From NCBI GenBank assembly GCA_012517995.1, contig JAAYTS010000144.1, forward strand, positions 1 through 64,000: a stretch of 64,000 nt of DNA. The letters run 5' to 3'. The position numbers and the translations under genes are program-made. This stretch comes from Clostridium sp. (GTDB taxonomy: Bacteria; Bacillota; Clostridia; Acetivibrionales; Acetivibrionaceae). Each line of letters opens with the position of its first letter. Position 1 is the first letter of the stretch. Shown in pieces: positions 46,595 to 59,243 of this stretch. The notes under the pieces were generated by a model, which was given only the letters and a program-made list of their open reading frames with translations, did not search any database and was not told the DNA's origin.

Positions 46595-49228
46595 TTACTT
46601 ATTGTTTTTTTCTTTAATAACTGCCTGAGCTGCTGCAAGTCTTGCTATTGGAACTCTAAATGGTGAACATGAAACATATTCTAAACCTACTCTGTGACAG
46701 AATTCAACAGATGAAGGATCTCCACCATGTTCTCCACAAATACCTAATTTAATATCAGGTCTTCCTTGTTTTCCAAGTTTAACAGCTGTTTCAACAAGTT
46801 TTCCTACGCCTTTTTGATCTAGTCTTTCAAATGGGTCAAACTCGTATATCTTCTTGTTATAGTACTCATCTAGGAAATTAGCTGCGTCATCACGGCTGAA
46901 TCCAAAAGTCATTTGTGTAAGGTCATTTGTACCAAATGAGAAGAATTCTGCTTCTTTAGCTATCTCATCTGCTGTAAGAGCTGCTCTTGGAATTTCTATC
47001 ATTGTTCCAACCTGATATTTTAAGTCTACTCCTTCTCTTTCTATAATTTCATTTGCAGTATTAACAACTACATCTTTAACATATTTTAACTCTTTAAGTT
47101 CACCAACTAGAGGAATCATAATTTCAGGTACAATACTCATACCCTTTTTGTTTAAGTTTATAGCTGCTTCAATAATAGCTCTAGTCTGCATTTCAGCTAT
47201 TTCTGGATAAGTAACAGCTAAACGACATCCTCTGTGACCCATCATTGGGTTAAACTCATGAAGTTCATTTACTATTCCCTTTAACTCTTCAAAGGAAAGT
47301 CCCATTTCTTTTGCAAGCTTTTCTATATCACTGTCTTCCTGTGGAAGGAACTCATGTAGTGGTGGGTCTAAAAGTCTTATTGTCACAGGATAACCTTTCA
47401 TCTCTGTGAAAAGAGCTTCAAAGTCGCCTCTTTGCATTGGAAGAAGTTTTTCTAGAGCCTTTCTTCTTTGTTCTTCTGTTCTTGAAACAATCATTTCCCT
47501 CATTGCAGGAATTCTGTCTGCTTCAAAAAACATGTGCTCTGTACGGCAAAGTCCAATACCTTCAGCACCAAAACTTCTTGCCTGTGAAGCATCAGCAGGA
47601 TTGTCCGCATTTGTTCTTACTTTTAATCTTCTTATTTCGTCAGCCCACTCCATAAGTGTAGCAAAATGTCCTGTCATTTCAGGGTCTACTGTTGGAAGCT
47701 GCTCTCCATAAACATTACCTGTTGAACCGTCAAGAGAAATCCAATCTCCTTCATTGTATCTCTTTCCGTTTTTGTCAGTAAAGTACTTTTCATTTTCATT
47801 TATTTTTATCTCACTACAACCTGCAACACAGCAAGTACCCATACCTCTTGCTACAACAGCTGCATGAGATGTCATTCCTCCACGTGCAGTAAGTATTCCA
47901 GTTGACACATGCATACCTTCAATATCTTCTGGAGATGTTTCAAGTCTAACAAGTATAATATTTTTCTCTCCATTTTTATTTGCATTAACAGCACACTCTG
48001 CATTAAAATATATTTTTCCTGTAGCTGCTCCTGGTGAAGCTGGAAGTCCTTTTGCTACTGGAGTAGCATTTTTTAACGCATTTGGCTCAAAATTAGGATG
48101 CAATAATGTATCTAGCTGTTTTGGATCAACCTGCATAACAGCTTCTTCTTTGGAAATCATTTTTTCTTCCACAAGCTCAACTGCTATTCTCAATGCAGCA
48201 GGCGCTGTTCTTTTACCACTTCTTGTTTGAAGCATGAACAGTTTACCTCTTTCAATTGTAAACTCCATGTCCTGCATGTCCCTATAGTGTTTTTCTAGTT
48301 TTTCAGCTATGTCTACAAACTGATTATAAACATCAGGCATTACATCTTTTAACTGATCTAGAGGTTGTGGAGTTCTGATACCTGCAACAACGTCTTCTCC
48401 CTGTGCATTCATCAAAAACTCTCCATAAAGTTTTTTCTCCCCTGTGGATGGGTTTCTTGTAAATGCAACACCTGTACCTGAATCATCACCCATGTTTCCA
48501 TATACCATTTCCTGTACATTTACAGCAGTACCCCAGTCCCCTGGTATATCATTAAGTCTTCTATATACTATAGCTCTAGGGTTGTCCCATGAACGGAAAA
48601 CAGCTTTTATAGCTTCCATCAACTGAGCTTTTGGCTCTTGTGGGAAATCAAAACCTTTTTCTTTTTTAAATAATTCTTTGTATTTTTTAACAACTTCTTT
48701 TAAATTTTCAGCGGTTAAATCAGTATCAAGTTCAACACCGTTTTCTTCCTTAATTCCGTCAAAAATTTCATCAAATTTTGGTTTTTCAATTTCCATTACC
48801 ACATCGCTAAACATTTGAATAAATCTTCTATAGCTGTCATATGCAAATCTTTCATTATTGGTAAGCTTTGCCAATCCTTCTACAACAACATCATTAAGAC
48901 CAAGATTTAGTATTGTGTCCATCATACCTGGCATAGACGCTCTTGCACCAGAACGAACTGAAACAAGTAAAGGATTATTTGGATCGCCAAATTTTTTACC
49001 CACTATTTCTTCAGTTTTTGCCATTGTTTCGTATATTTCTTCTTCAATTTCTTTAGCAATTTTTTTACCATCATCATAATATCTGGTACATGCTTCAGTA
49101 GTAACTGTAAAACCTCTTGGTACAGGAAGACCTAAACTTGTCATTTCAGCAAGATTCGCTCCTTTACCACCAAGAAGATTTCTCATTGTTGCATTGCCCT
49201 CGCTAAAAAGATATACGTATTTTGCCAT
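46595..49228 (-). CDS. ppdK: Pyruvate, phosphate dikinase
   Basis: LLGGKGANLAEMTSLGLPVPRGFTVTTEAC, GGMTSHAAVVARGMG, GTNDLTQMTFGFSRDDAANFL, LGICGEHGGDPSSVEFCHRVGLEYVSCSPFRVPIARLAAAQA. Confidence 0.98.
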   Translation of the reverse strand: MAKYVYLFSEGNATMRNLLGGKGANLAEMTSLGLPVPRGFTVTTEACTRYYDDGKKIAKEIEEEIYETMAKTEEIVGKKFGDPNNPLLVSVRSGARASMPGMMDTILNLGLNDVVVEGLAKLTNNERFAYDSYRRFIQMFSDVVMEIEKPKFDEIFDGIKEENGVELDTDLTAENLKEVVKKYKELFKKEKGFDFPQEPKAQLMEAIKAVFRSWDNPRAIVYRRLNDIPGDWGTAVNVQEMVYGNMGDDSGTGVAFTRNPSTGEKKLYGEFLMNAQGEDVVAGIRTPQPLDQLKDVMPDVYNQFVDIAEKLEKHYRDMQDMEFTIERGKLFMLQTRSGKRTAPAALRIAVELVEEKMISKEEAVMQVDPKQLDTLLHPNFEPNALKNATPVAKGLPASPGAATGKIYFNAECAVNANKNGEKNIILVRLETSPEDIEGMHVSTGILTARGGMTSHAAVVARGMGTCCVAGCSEIKINENEKYFTDKNGKRYNEGDWISLDGSTGNVYGEQLPTVDPEMTGHFATLMEWADEIRRLKVRTNADNPADASQARSFGAEGIGLCRTEHMFFEADRIPAMREMIVSRTEEQRRKALEKLLPMQRGDFEALFTEMKGYPVTIRLLDPPLHEFLPQEDSDIEKLAKEMGLSFEELKGIVNELHEFNPMMGHRGCRLAVTYPEIAEMQTRAIIEAAINLNKKGMSIVPEIMIPLVGELKELKYVKDVVVNTANEIIEREGVDLKYQVGTMIEIPRAALTADEIAKEAEFFSFGTNDLTQMTFGFSRDDAANFLDEYYNKKIYEFDPFERLDQKGVGKLVETAVKLGKQGRPDIKLGICGEHGGDPSSVEFCHRVGLEYVSCSPFRVPIARLAAAQAVIKEKNNK

Positions 49229-49514
49229 TTAAAATACCTCCTATTATATTATTTTTTTCTGTTTAGAAAAAGTATCTTGTAACATAAATTACTTTTTTAA
49301 ATGGATTTATATTTATAATTTCTAAATGGAGTAATATCCTCCTTCAAAAGTCATAGTCTTAAGCATTAGCCAATAAATTTGCTCCTAGACTGTATGACTG
49401 CTGGACTCTACAATAAGAATAATTTCCCACAGCCCATATAATTATAACATATAAAAATAATATTTCACTATTTTTTTAAATTTTATTAAAAGTTTTTGTC
49501 ATTTAACAAAACCT

Positions 49515-50903
49515 CTAAAAGTCAAATTTATCACTAAAATACCCATCTAGCTCATCTATTTTTATTCTTATCTGCTCCATGGTATCTCTATCTCTTATTG
49601 TTACACTTAAGTCCTCTTTTGAATCAAAATCATATGTCAGACAATATGGTGTTCCAATTTCATCCTGTCTTCTGTACCTTTTACCAATACTTCCCGTTTC
49701 ATCGTATTCGCATACATATTTTTTAGAAAGCATTTCATAAACTTTTTGTGCTTCATCACCTAGTTTTTTAGAAAGGGGAAGAACTGCAATTTTTATAGGT
49801 GCAATAACAGGGTGGAATCTTAAAACAACTCTTACATCTCCTTCTTCTATTTCTTCTTCATCATATGCCTCACATAAAAATGCAAGGGCAGCTCTATCCA
49901 CTCCAACTGATGGCTCAACACAATAAGGTATATATTTTTCATTTGTTGTTGGATCAAAGAAGGACATATCTTCTTTAGAGTGCTCAATATGTTGTTTTAA
50001 ATCATAATCTGTTCTGTCTGCTATTCCCCAAAGCTCGCCCCATCCAAATGGAAATTTGTAATCAATATCTGTAGTAGCTTTACTATAATGAGATAATTCT
50101 TCTTTACTATGGTCACGCATTTTAAGGTTTTCTTCTTTAATTCCCAAATTCACAAGCCAATTATAGCAAAAATCCTTCCAATACTTAAACCATTCTAAAT
50201 CCTCTCCTGGTTTACAGAAAAACTCCAGTTCCATCTGTTCAAATTCTCTAGTTCTAAATATAAAATTACCTGGTGTTATTTCATTTCTAAAGGATTTTCC
50301 AATTTGACCTATTCCAAATGGAATCTTTTTTCTTGTTGTTCTTTGAACATTTTTAAAGTTTACAAATATTCCTTGTGCTGTTTCTGGTCTTAAGTATATT
50401 TCTGCTTGTGAATCTTCAGTTACACCTTGAAATGTTTTAAACATAAGATTAAACTTTCTTATATTTGTAAAATTGTCTGAACCACATTTTGGACATTTTA
50501 CAGAATTCTCTTTTATGTACTGCATAAGTTTTTCATTTTCCCATCCATCTACATTAACATCAACATTATTGGCCTTATTCCACTCTTCTATCATTTGATC
50601 CGCTCTTTGACGGGTTTTACAATCCTTACAGTCAATTAAAGGGTCGCTAAAACCCCCAACATGACCTGAAGCCACCCAAACCTGGGGATTCATCAATATG
50701 GCACAATCCACTCCAACATTATAAGGACTTTCCTGTATAAATTTACGCCACCAAGCACTTTTTACATTGTTTTTAAGTTCAACACCTAATGGACCATAAT
50801 CCCAGGCATTTGCAAGACCGCCATATATATCTGAACCCGGATATACAAATCCTCTATTTTTAGCCAATGCCACTATTTTTTCCATAGTTTTTTTTACTTC
50901 CAT
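49515..50903 (-). CDS. glyQS: Glycine--tRNA ligase (dimeric alpha2 type)
   Basis: [87 protein letters not shown]. Confidence 0.97.
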   Translation of the reverse strand: MEVKKTMEKIVALAKNRGFVYPGSDIYGGLANAWDYGPLGVELKNNVKSAWWRKFIQESPYNVGVDCAILMNPQVWVASGHVGGFSDPLIDCKDCKTRQRADQMIEEWNKANNVDVNVDGWENEKLMQYIKENSVKCPKCGSDNFTNIRKFNLMFKTFQGVTEDSQAEIYLRPETAQGIFVNFKNVQRTTRKKIPFGIGQIGKSFRNEITPGNFIFRTREFEQMELEFFCKPGEDLEWFKYWKDFCYNWLVNLGIKEENLKMRDHSKEELSHYSKATTDIDYKFPFGWGELWGIADRTDYDLKQHIEHSKEDMSFFDPTTNEKYIPYCVEPSVGVDRAALAFLCEAYDEEEIEEGDVRVVLRFHPVIAPIKIAVLPLSKKLGDEAQKVYEMLSKKYVCEYDETGSIGKRYRRQDEIGTPYCLTYDFDSKEDLSVTIRDRDTMEQIRIKIDELDGYFSDKFDF

Positions 50904-50996
50904 TTAAATACCTCCTTAATAAAATGAGCAAGAATATGTTATTATATAATTGTTTTTATTGTAAATTTATATTAAAACACCAAGAAATGCAAAGTA

Positions 50997-52244
50997 TTAG
51001 CACCCCCTGGTGTTTTTAATTAACAGTATTTCATCTAAAATGTTATCCGCAACTTTTATCTTGTCCATAAGTGGAAGGCTTTTTATATATTCTTTTCCCC
51101 TTATAATTTTGACAATATTAGTATCAGTAGAAAATCCAGCACCTTCCTGTGTTACATCATTGGCAACTATCATATCCATATTTTTAGATTCAAGTTTTTT
51201 TAGTGCATTTTCTTCCATATCATCAGTTTCAGCACTAAAACCTACTAAAATTCTATTACCTTTTACTTTTCCTAATTCTTTTGCTATATCAGGATTTTTA
51301 ACAAGTTTAATGGTCATTTCTTCTTGAGATTTTTTTATTTTATTTTGTGAAACTTCTTCACATCTATAATCAGCTACAGCTGCCACCATTATTAAAATAT
51401 CATAATCTTTATAACTTTCCATTACTTTTTGATGCATTTGCTGCGCACTTGTTACATTTTCTACTTCTGCACCAAAAGGTACCGGGATATTTACAGGACC
51501 TGAAATAAGTTTTACCTTTGCACCTCTTTTTAATGAACACTGGGCTATAGCATATCCCATTTTACCTGAAGAATGATTTGTTATATACCTTACAGGGTCA
51601 ATGGCTTCTCTGGTAGGACCTGCAGTAACTAAAATATTTAAATCCTTTAAATCCTTTTTCTCATCAGAAAAATCAGCATCTTTATAAGAATTAATATTTT
51701 TAGATTCAAAAAAATCAACTATGTATTCTACAATATCAGAAGGCTCTGGCAAACGTCCCCTTCCCGTTGTTCCACATGCCATAAGACCAGAATCCGGTTC
51801 CATAAATACATAGCCTAGATTTTTAAGCTTTTCTATATTAGATTGGACAATTGGATTTTCATACATATTATGATTCATTGCAGGCACAAAAATAACCGGT
51901 GCATGGGTTGCCATTATGGTAGTAGAAAGCATATCATCAGCAATGCCCCCTGCAACTTTTCCTATAATATTAGCTGTCGCAGGTACAACAACAATAAAAT
52001 CTGCTTTTTTAGCAAGGGAAATATGCCCTATATCCCAAGTTAGAGGGTTATCAAACATTCCTATTGTAACAGGATTAGCAGATATAGACCTGAATGTAAG
52101 AGAATTAACAAATTCAGTAGCATTCTTTGTCATTATAACATTTACATCTAAGCCAAGTTTTTTTAATCTACTAACAACTTCAACAGCCTTGTATGCCGCT
52201 ATACCACCACACACTCCAACAACTGCAGTCTTGCCTTTGAGCAC
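50997..52244 (-). CDS. coaBC: Bifunctional phosphopantothenoylcysteine decarboxylase/phosphopantothenate--cysteine ligase
   Basis: VVGVCGGIAAYKAVEVVSRLKK, VPAMNHNMYENP, ITNHSSGKMGYAIAQ, GFSAETDD. Confidence 0.96.
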   Translation of the reverse strand: MLKGKTAVVGVCGGIAAYKAVEVVSRLKKLGLDVNVIMTKNATEFVNSLTFRSISANPVTIGMFDNPLTWDIGHISLAKKADFIVVVPATANIIGKVAGGIADDMLSTTIMATHAPVIFVPAMNHNMYENPIVQSNIEKLKNLGYVFMEPDSGLMACGTTGRGRLPEPSDIVEYIVDFFESKNINSYKDADFSDEKKDLKDLNILVTAGPTREAIDPVRYITNHSSGKMGYAIAQCSLKRGAKVKLISGPVNIPVPFGAEVENVTSAQQMHQKVMESYKDYDILIMVAAVADYRCEEVSQNKIKKSQEEMTIKLVKNPDIAKELGKVKGNRILVGFSAETDDMEENALKKLESKNMDMIVANDVTQEGAGFSTDTNIVKIIRGKEYIKSLPLMDKIKVADNILDEILLIKNTRGC

Positions 52245-52274
52245 AGTTTCAGCTCCTCCCCATAATAAAACAAT

Positions 52275-52499
52275 CTATTTTATTCCACTCTTTGTCCTAA
52301 TGTATGTAATCTTTCTTTCATCAATTTCATTAATAGCAATGGTCACAGATTTTTCTGACTCACATTCTGTAAGTTTTGGGGCACCTTCTGTCAGCTGTCT
52401 AGCTCTCTTTGCAGCAGCCACCACCAATGTATACCTGCTATCCACTTTCTCCAGTAATGAACCTATTGGTGGTTCAATCATTCTTCTGGTTTTTTTCAT
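52275..52499 (-). CDS. rpoZ: DNA-directed RNA polymerase omega subunit
   Basis: PPIGSLLEKVDSRYTLVVAAAKRARQLTEG; between coaBC and remA. Confidence 0.93.
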   Translation of the reverse strand: MKKTRRMIEPPIGSLLEKVDSRYTLVVAAAKRARQLTEGAPKLTECESEKSVTIAINEIDERKITYIRTKSGIK

Positions 52500-52655
52500 A
52501 ATACTCTCACATCTCCTTCCCTTATATTAGCAAAAGCGGAAATATAAACATGTTTAAAATGCAACACAAAAATAATGGCAAATTTTATTTAGGTTTAAAA
52601 TTTACCTTCCTAATAAATCGAATCTTTTTTAAATTTAACTGTAGGGTGAGAAGAT

Positions 52656-52925
52656 TTAATCATCCATATCTTCTTCTGCTACTTCTACATCTTTGGCATT
52701 TAATCTATGAGCAACTGTCTCTGGTTGGACCGCTGACAATATAATATGGTCACTGTCAGTTATTATCACCGCTCTTGTTCTTCGTCCATAAGTAGCATCT
52801 ACAAGCATTCCCCTGTCACGCGCTTCCTGTATAATTCTCTTTATAGGTGCTGATTCAGGACTAACTATTGCTATAAGCCTATTTGCAGAAACAATATTGC
52901 CAAAGCCTATATTTATTAATTTCAT
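52656..52925 (-). CDS. remA: DUF370/RemA family regulator
   Basis: [74 protein letters not shown]. Confidence 0.95.
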   Translation of the reverse strand: MKLINIGFGNIVSANRLIAIVSPESAPIKRIIQEARDRGMLVDATYGRRTRAVIITDSDHIILSAVQPETVAHRLNAKDVEVAEEDMDD

Positions 52926-52953
52926 CTAATATTCCTCCCATTTATCCGTCATA

Positions 52954-53832
52954 CTACTCTATATTTTGTGTTTGTTCCCGTATTTTTTCCAACTCACTTT
53001 TGATTTCTATAACTTTTTTGGATACCATCAAATCATTTGCTTTTGAACCAATTGTATTTACTTCCCTATTCATTTCCTGAAGTAAAAAATCAAGCTTTCT
53101 TCCAATGGGTACATCCATTTCTAATGTATCCCTAAACTGGCTAATATGGCTGTTTAGGCGCACCAATTCTTCATCAATATTACATCTGTCAGCAAAAATA
53201 GCAATTTCCATCATCATTCTGTTCTCATCTATTACCTGTTGCTCTAATAACTCTTTTATTCTATTTTCTAATCTATATTTATATTCTTTTACAATTTCGG
53301 GGCATCTTATGCTTATTTCCTTAATAATATTTTCAATTAAAAATGTCCTTTTAACTAAATCAGCCTTTAAGCCCTCTCCTTCAGCTTTTCTCATATCAAT
53401 TAATGATTCTAAAGCACCATCTAAAGCTTCTGACAACAGTTCCCAAAGTTTCTTTTCATCTTGTTCTGCTTTCTCAACTTTAATAACATCTGGAAACTTT
53501 GCTATTAATGATACAGATATATCATCCTTTAGTTCATATTTATCTCTTAAAAGTTCCATACTTTTTATATATGCTTTAACAAGTCCCTCATCTATTGATA
53601 TACTTTTAGAATCCTCTGAAAAATCATCAAAATTAATGTAAATATCTGCCTTACCCCGTGATATTACCTTTCCCACTTTTTCTCTTATCTTATCTTCTAA
53701 AAATGAAATTTGTCGTGGAATCTTTATATAAAGGTCACAATATCTATGGTTAACTGTTTTTATTTCAACTAAGAATTCCCTGCCATCTCCTTGGGATTTT
53801 CCCCGACCAAAACCTGTCATACTATAAACCAT
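52954..53832 (-). CDS. YicC family protein (endoribonuclease family)
   Basis: YSMTGFGRGKSQGDGREFLVEIKTVNHRYCDLYIKIPR ... GRKLDFLLQEMNREVNTIGSKAND. Confidence 0.94.
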   Translation of the reverse strand: MVYSMTGFGRGKSQGDGREFLVEIKTVNHRYCDLYIKIPRQISFLEDKIREKVGKVISRGKADIYINFDDFSEDSKSISIDEGLVKAYIKSMELLRDKYELKDDISVSLIAKFPDVIKVEKAEQDEKKLWELLSEALDGALESLIDMRKAEGEGLKADLVKRTFLIENIIKEISIRCPEIVKEYKYRLENRIKELLEQQVIDENRMMMEIAIFADRCNIDEELVRLNSHISQFRDTLEMDVPIGRKLDFLLQEMNREVNTIGSKANDLMVSKKVIEIKSELEKIREQTQNIE

Positions 53833-53980
53833 TTTTTTCATCCTCTTCTATATGGACTTAATATCTAGATATATATTCCATATGGGCTTTATATCTAAAC
53901 ATATACCTAAATATGTATAAATCTATGTTTTTAATTAATATTTTATAAATACCAAAATTTATACGTATTTTTCAATACGT

Positions 53981-54009
53981 ATTATAACACAACCTTTTTA
54001 AAGCTGCAA
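53981..54009 (-). promoter_or_regulatory. Sigma-A-type promoter for the yicC-remA-rpoZ-coaBC cluster
   Basis: Minus strand TTGCAG-17 nt-TATAAT. Confidence 0.7.
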
Positions 54010-54030
54010 ACAAAATAAATTACTATAAAC

Positions 54031-54402
54031 TTATCCTTCACAAACATTTTTTATTGCCTGTAAAACCCTGGATTTTTCAAAAGGCTTGACAACAAAATCC
54101 TTAGCCCCCATTTTTATAGCTTCAACAACCATGGATTGCTGTCCCATTGCAGAAACCATTATTATTCCTGTTTCCGGACTATACTTTAATATTTCTTTTA
54201 TAGCAGATATTCCGTCCATCTCAGGCATTGTAATATCCAATGTTATAATATCTGGTTTGTGAATTTTCACCTGCTCAATAGCCTCATATCCATTGGAACC
54301 TTCTCCAACCACCTTGTAGCCTTCCACTTCTTCTATCATTTTCTTTAAAAGAGTGCGCATAAAAACAGCATCATCAACTACAACAAATCTTAGATCATAC
54401 AT
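54031..54402 (-). CDS. Single-domain CheY-like response regulator
   Basis: FVVVDDAVFMRTLLKKMIEEVEGYKVVGEG, DIITLDITMPEMDGISAI, GAKDFVVKPF; overlaps the end of rsmE. Confidence 0.93.
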   Translation of the reverse strand: MYDLRFVVVDDAVFMRTLLKKMIEEVEGYKVVGEGSNGYEAIEQVKIHKPDIITLDITMPEMDGISAIKEILKYSPETGIIMVSAMGQQSMVVEAIKMGAKDFVVKPFEKSRVLQAIKNVCEG

Positions 54403-55141
54403 AGCCCACATCTCCTAATTCATACATTAGTATTGATAAAACAACAATTCCAGCCGTTTCTGTTCTCAGTATTCTTGGTCCTAAAGAAATGATATTAAAC
54501 TGATTTTTAAGTGCTAATTCTATTTCCTTGTCACAAAATCCTCCTTCAGGTCCTATAAAAATAAATACATCTTTAGTATTTGATTTTTCCTTTAAAATAC
54601 CCTTTATCCCTTGAGATTTTTCCTTTTCATAAGGTAATATTTTAAAGCCATTATTAGGAAGTGTATCTACTGCATCTTTAAAATTTATTGGATACTCTAC
54701 TTTAGGAATAATTCCTCTATTACACTGTTTTGCTGCCTCCATGGAAATTCGGTTCCATCTTTGATGTTTCTTTTTATAATTATCCTTTGAAATTTTAACA
54801 ACTGTTCTTTCTGTAATAACAGGAACTATTTTTTTTACACCTAATTCTACTCCTTTTTGTATTATAAAATCCATTTTGTCAGACTTAGGTAATCCTTGAA
54901 AAAGAACTATATCCACAGGTGGTTCTGAAGCATTTTTACAAGAACTAATAATTTTAGTATCCACTGTAGAGGAATTTATTTTTTCTATCTTTACATGATA
55001 GTCAATTCCTAAACCATCAGATACTATTATATTATCTCCACTCTTTAATCTCAATACTTTTTTTATGTGAACAACATCTTCACCTGTAATGGTAATTGAA
55101 TCAGATGAAATGTTTTCACCATTTACAAAGAATTTGGACAT
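54395..55141 (-). CDS. rsmE: 16S rRNA (uracil(1498)-N(3))-methyltransferase
   Basis: GVELGVKKIVPVITERTV, FIGPEGGFCDKEIELA, SLGPRILRTETAGIVVL. Confidence 0.95.
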   Translation of the reverse strand: MSKFFVNGENISSDSITITGEDVVHIKKVLRLKSGDNIIVSDGLGIDYHVKIEKINSSTVDTKIISSCKNASEPPVDIVLFQGLPKSDKMDFIIQKGVELGVKKIVPVITERTVVKISKDNYKKKHQRWNRISMEAAKQCNRGIIPKVEYPINFKDAVDTLPNNGFKILPYEKEKSQGIKGILKEKSNTKDVFIFIGPEGGFCDKEIELALKNQFNIISLGPRILRTETAGIVVLSILMYELGDVGYV

Positions 55142-56064
55142 CTAAAAACAATCGCCACCCATTCTCCTAATTCTAGTACTTCTTCACAGCTAAATGCTTT
55201 TTTTGTATACTCATCTATCACTTCTTGCTTTCTTTCCTTTATAATACCTGATGTAATAAAAATACCTTCTTCTTTTAAATATGAAGAAATGTCACTAGAA
55301 AGTCCTATTATTACATCTGCAATAATGTTAGCCACAATTAAATCCGACTTTATTTTTTCTATATCAGTTAACACACCTTTTACAGCATGAATATTTTCAA
55401 CTTTGTTTATTATAGAATTTTCCTTTGCAATCTTTACTGCTACTTCATCTATGTCAAGAGCTGTAATATGGGATGCTCCTAATTTAGAAGCAATTATTGA
55501 TAAAATCCCAGTTCCACATCCCACATCAATAACTCTATCCCCTTTATTTATATACTTTTCCAATAGCACTGCACACATGCTTGTAGATTCATGAGTACCT
55601 GTTCCAAAAGCCATACCAGGGTCAAGTTCAATAACTATTTCATCATCCTTTTTATTATAAACTTCCCAAGACGGCTTTATTACTAATTTATCTGTAATAT
55701 GAAATGGCTTGTAGTGTTTTTTCCACGATGTACTCCAGTCTTCTTCATCAACTTCAAAATATCCTGAAAATCCTTCTCCTATATCAAGAAAATTTTTAAT
55801 AAAATGCAATTTCTCCTCTATCAAAGCCACTATTTTAGAAATATCCTTTTCCTGAGAAAAATAAGCTTTAATTACAACAGTATTGCCTAAGGATTTTATA
55901 AATTCTTCATCAGCATAGTCTAAAGAATCCTGCCTTAAAATCTGTTTTTTTATATCATTTGGGTCTTCAATGGAAGAACCTGCTGCACCTATAGAAGAAA
56001 GCATTTCACATATTGCATCCTGAGCTTCTTCAGTTGTCTTTATCACAATTTCATACCATTTCAT
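55123..56064 (-). CDS. prmA: Ribosomal protein L11 methyltransferase
   Basis: ELDPGMAFGTGTHESTSMCAVLLEKY, VIDVGCGTGILSI, IVANIIADVII. Confidence 0.96.
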   Translation of the reverse strand: MKWYEIVIKTTEEAQDAICEMLSSIGAAGSSIEDPNDIKKQILRQDSLDYADEEFIKSLGNTVVIKAYFSQEKDISKIVALIEEKLHFIKNFLDIGEGFSGYFEVDEEDWSTSWKKHYKPFHITDKLVIKPSWEVYNKKDDEIVIELDPGMAFGTGTHESTSMCAVLLEKYINKGDRVIDVGCGTGILSIIASKLGASHITALDIDEVAVKIAKENSIINKVENIHAVKGVLTDIEKIKSDLIVANIIADVIIGLSSDISSYLKEEGIFITSGIIKERKQEVIDEYTKKAFSCEEVLELGEWVAIVFRCPNSL

Positions 56065-56094
56065 TATTTTTCCTCCAGATAAAATCTTTAATTA

Positions 56095-57228
56095 CTACAT
56101 TCCCAATGCACTTTTCATTTTATCAAAAAAACTCTTCCTCTGCTCATGAACTTCATCACCAATTAACTCTGCAAACTCTCTTAGCACACTTTTTTGTTTC
56201 TCGTTAAGCTTTCTGGGCACTTCCACATTTACAGTAAAATATTGATCTCCCTTTGAATTTGTTCTGGCAATGGGTGCTCCTTTTCCTTTTAGTCTAAATC
56301 TTGTACCTGTCTGGGTTCCTTCTGGAATAACAAACTTTTCTTTACCGTAGACAGTAGGTACCTCCAATTCTGCCCCTAGAGCCGCCTGAGCAAAAGTAAT
56401 AGGTATTTCACAAAAAATATTATTCCCTTGACGAATAAATATTGGGTGAGACTTTACCTTAACTGTAAAATAAATATCTCCAGCTGGTCCTCCATTAGAA
56501 CCAGGTTCTCCAGCACCTCTTAAAGGAATGGTCTGACCATCTGAAATTCCCGCTGGAACTTTTATTTTTAATCTTACAGTTTTTTTCACTCTTCCTCTTC
56601 CATTACACATTTCACAAGGATTTGTGATAATCTTTCCCTCTCCATGGCACACATCACAAGTTTTAATGTTTACAAAATGTCCAAATGGTGTTCTTTGCTT
56701 ATATTGAACCTGACCTGTACCTGCACACTGCTGACATGTTGTGGGCTTGCTTCCAGCCTTTGAACCACTTCCATCACATTTTGGACATATATGCATTTTA
56801 TTTATAGGAACTTCTTTTTCAACTCCAAATATGGATTCTTCAAATGTTAATTCCATTGCAAAGTGTAAATCAGCACCCTTTTGAGGACCTCTTCTGGTTC
56901 TGGTTCTTCCTCCAAACATGGAGCTTCCAAAAAATGTCTCAAATATATCTCCAAAATCAAAATCACTAAAGCCGCCACTAAAGCCACCAAATCCACCTGC
57001 GTCATTAGATACATGACCAAATTGGTCATATTGGGCTCTCTTTTGAGAATCACTTAATACCTCATATGCTTCAGCAGCTTCTTTAAACTTGGCTTCGGCA
57101 GTTTTATCATTGGGATTCATATCAGGATGATACATCTTTGCCAGTTTTCTATATGCTTTTTTTATATCGGCATCAGATGCATTTCTATCAACCCCTAAAA
57201 CTTCGTAGTAATCCCTTTTATGAGCCAT
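56095..57228 (-). CDS. dnaJ: Chaperone DnaJ
   Basis: [36 protein letters not shown]; four CxxCxGxG zinc motifs. Confidence 0.98.
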   Translation of the reverse strand: MAHKRDYYEVLGVDRNASDADIKKAYRKLAKMYHPDMNPNDKTAEAKFKEAAEAYEVLSDSQKRAQYDQFGHVSNDAGGFGGFSGGFSDFDFGDIFETFFGSSMFGGRTRTRRGPQKGADLHFAMELTFEESIFGVEKEVPINKMHICPKCDGSGSKAGSKPTTCQQCAGTGQVQYKQRTPFGHFVNIKTCDVCHGEGKIITNPCEMCNGRGRVKKTVRLKIKVPAGISDGQTIPLRGAGEPGSNGGPAGDIYFTVKVKSHPIFIRQGNNIFCEIPITFAQAALGAELEVPTVYGKEKFVIPEGTQTGTRFRLKGKGAPIARTNSKGDQYFTVNVEVPRKLNEKQKSVLREFAELIGDEVHEQRKSFFDKMKSALGM

Positions 57229-57260
57229 CCAATCAACTCCTCTGAATTAATCCTTCTTTT

Positions 57261-57302
57261 CATATATAATCCAAGTTATTTTTATAACTTGGATTATATA
57301 TG
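57261..57302. other. Perfect 19-bp stem, 4-nt loop hairpin between dnaK and dnaJ, without U-tract on the minus strand
   Basis: catatataatccaagttat tttt ataacttggattatatatg. Confidence 0.9.
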
Positions 57303-57315
57303 CTATAAAACCTAT

Positions 57316-59223
<1,908 letters not shown>

Positions 59224-59243
59224 TTAGTTGCGTTATCTTCTCT

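Noticed and set aside
50904-50996. Possible T-box leader before glyQS
   Set aside because: Gap to the neighbouring gene is under 100 bp and no T-box consensus (TGGNACCGCG) is seen.
51916-52530. 204-aa plus-strand ORF spanning coaBC/rpoZ antisense
   Set aside because: Overlaps two confident minus-strand genes; no family features.
53105-53641. 178-aa plus-strand ORF opposite yicC
   Set aside because: Antisense shadow of a conserved gene.
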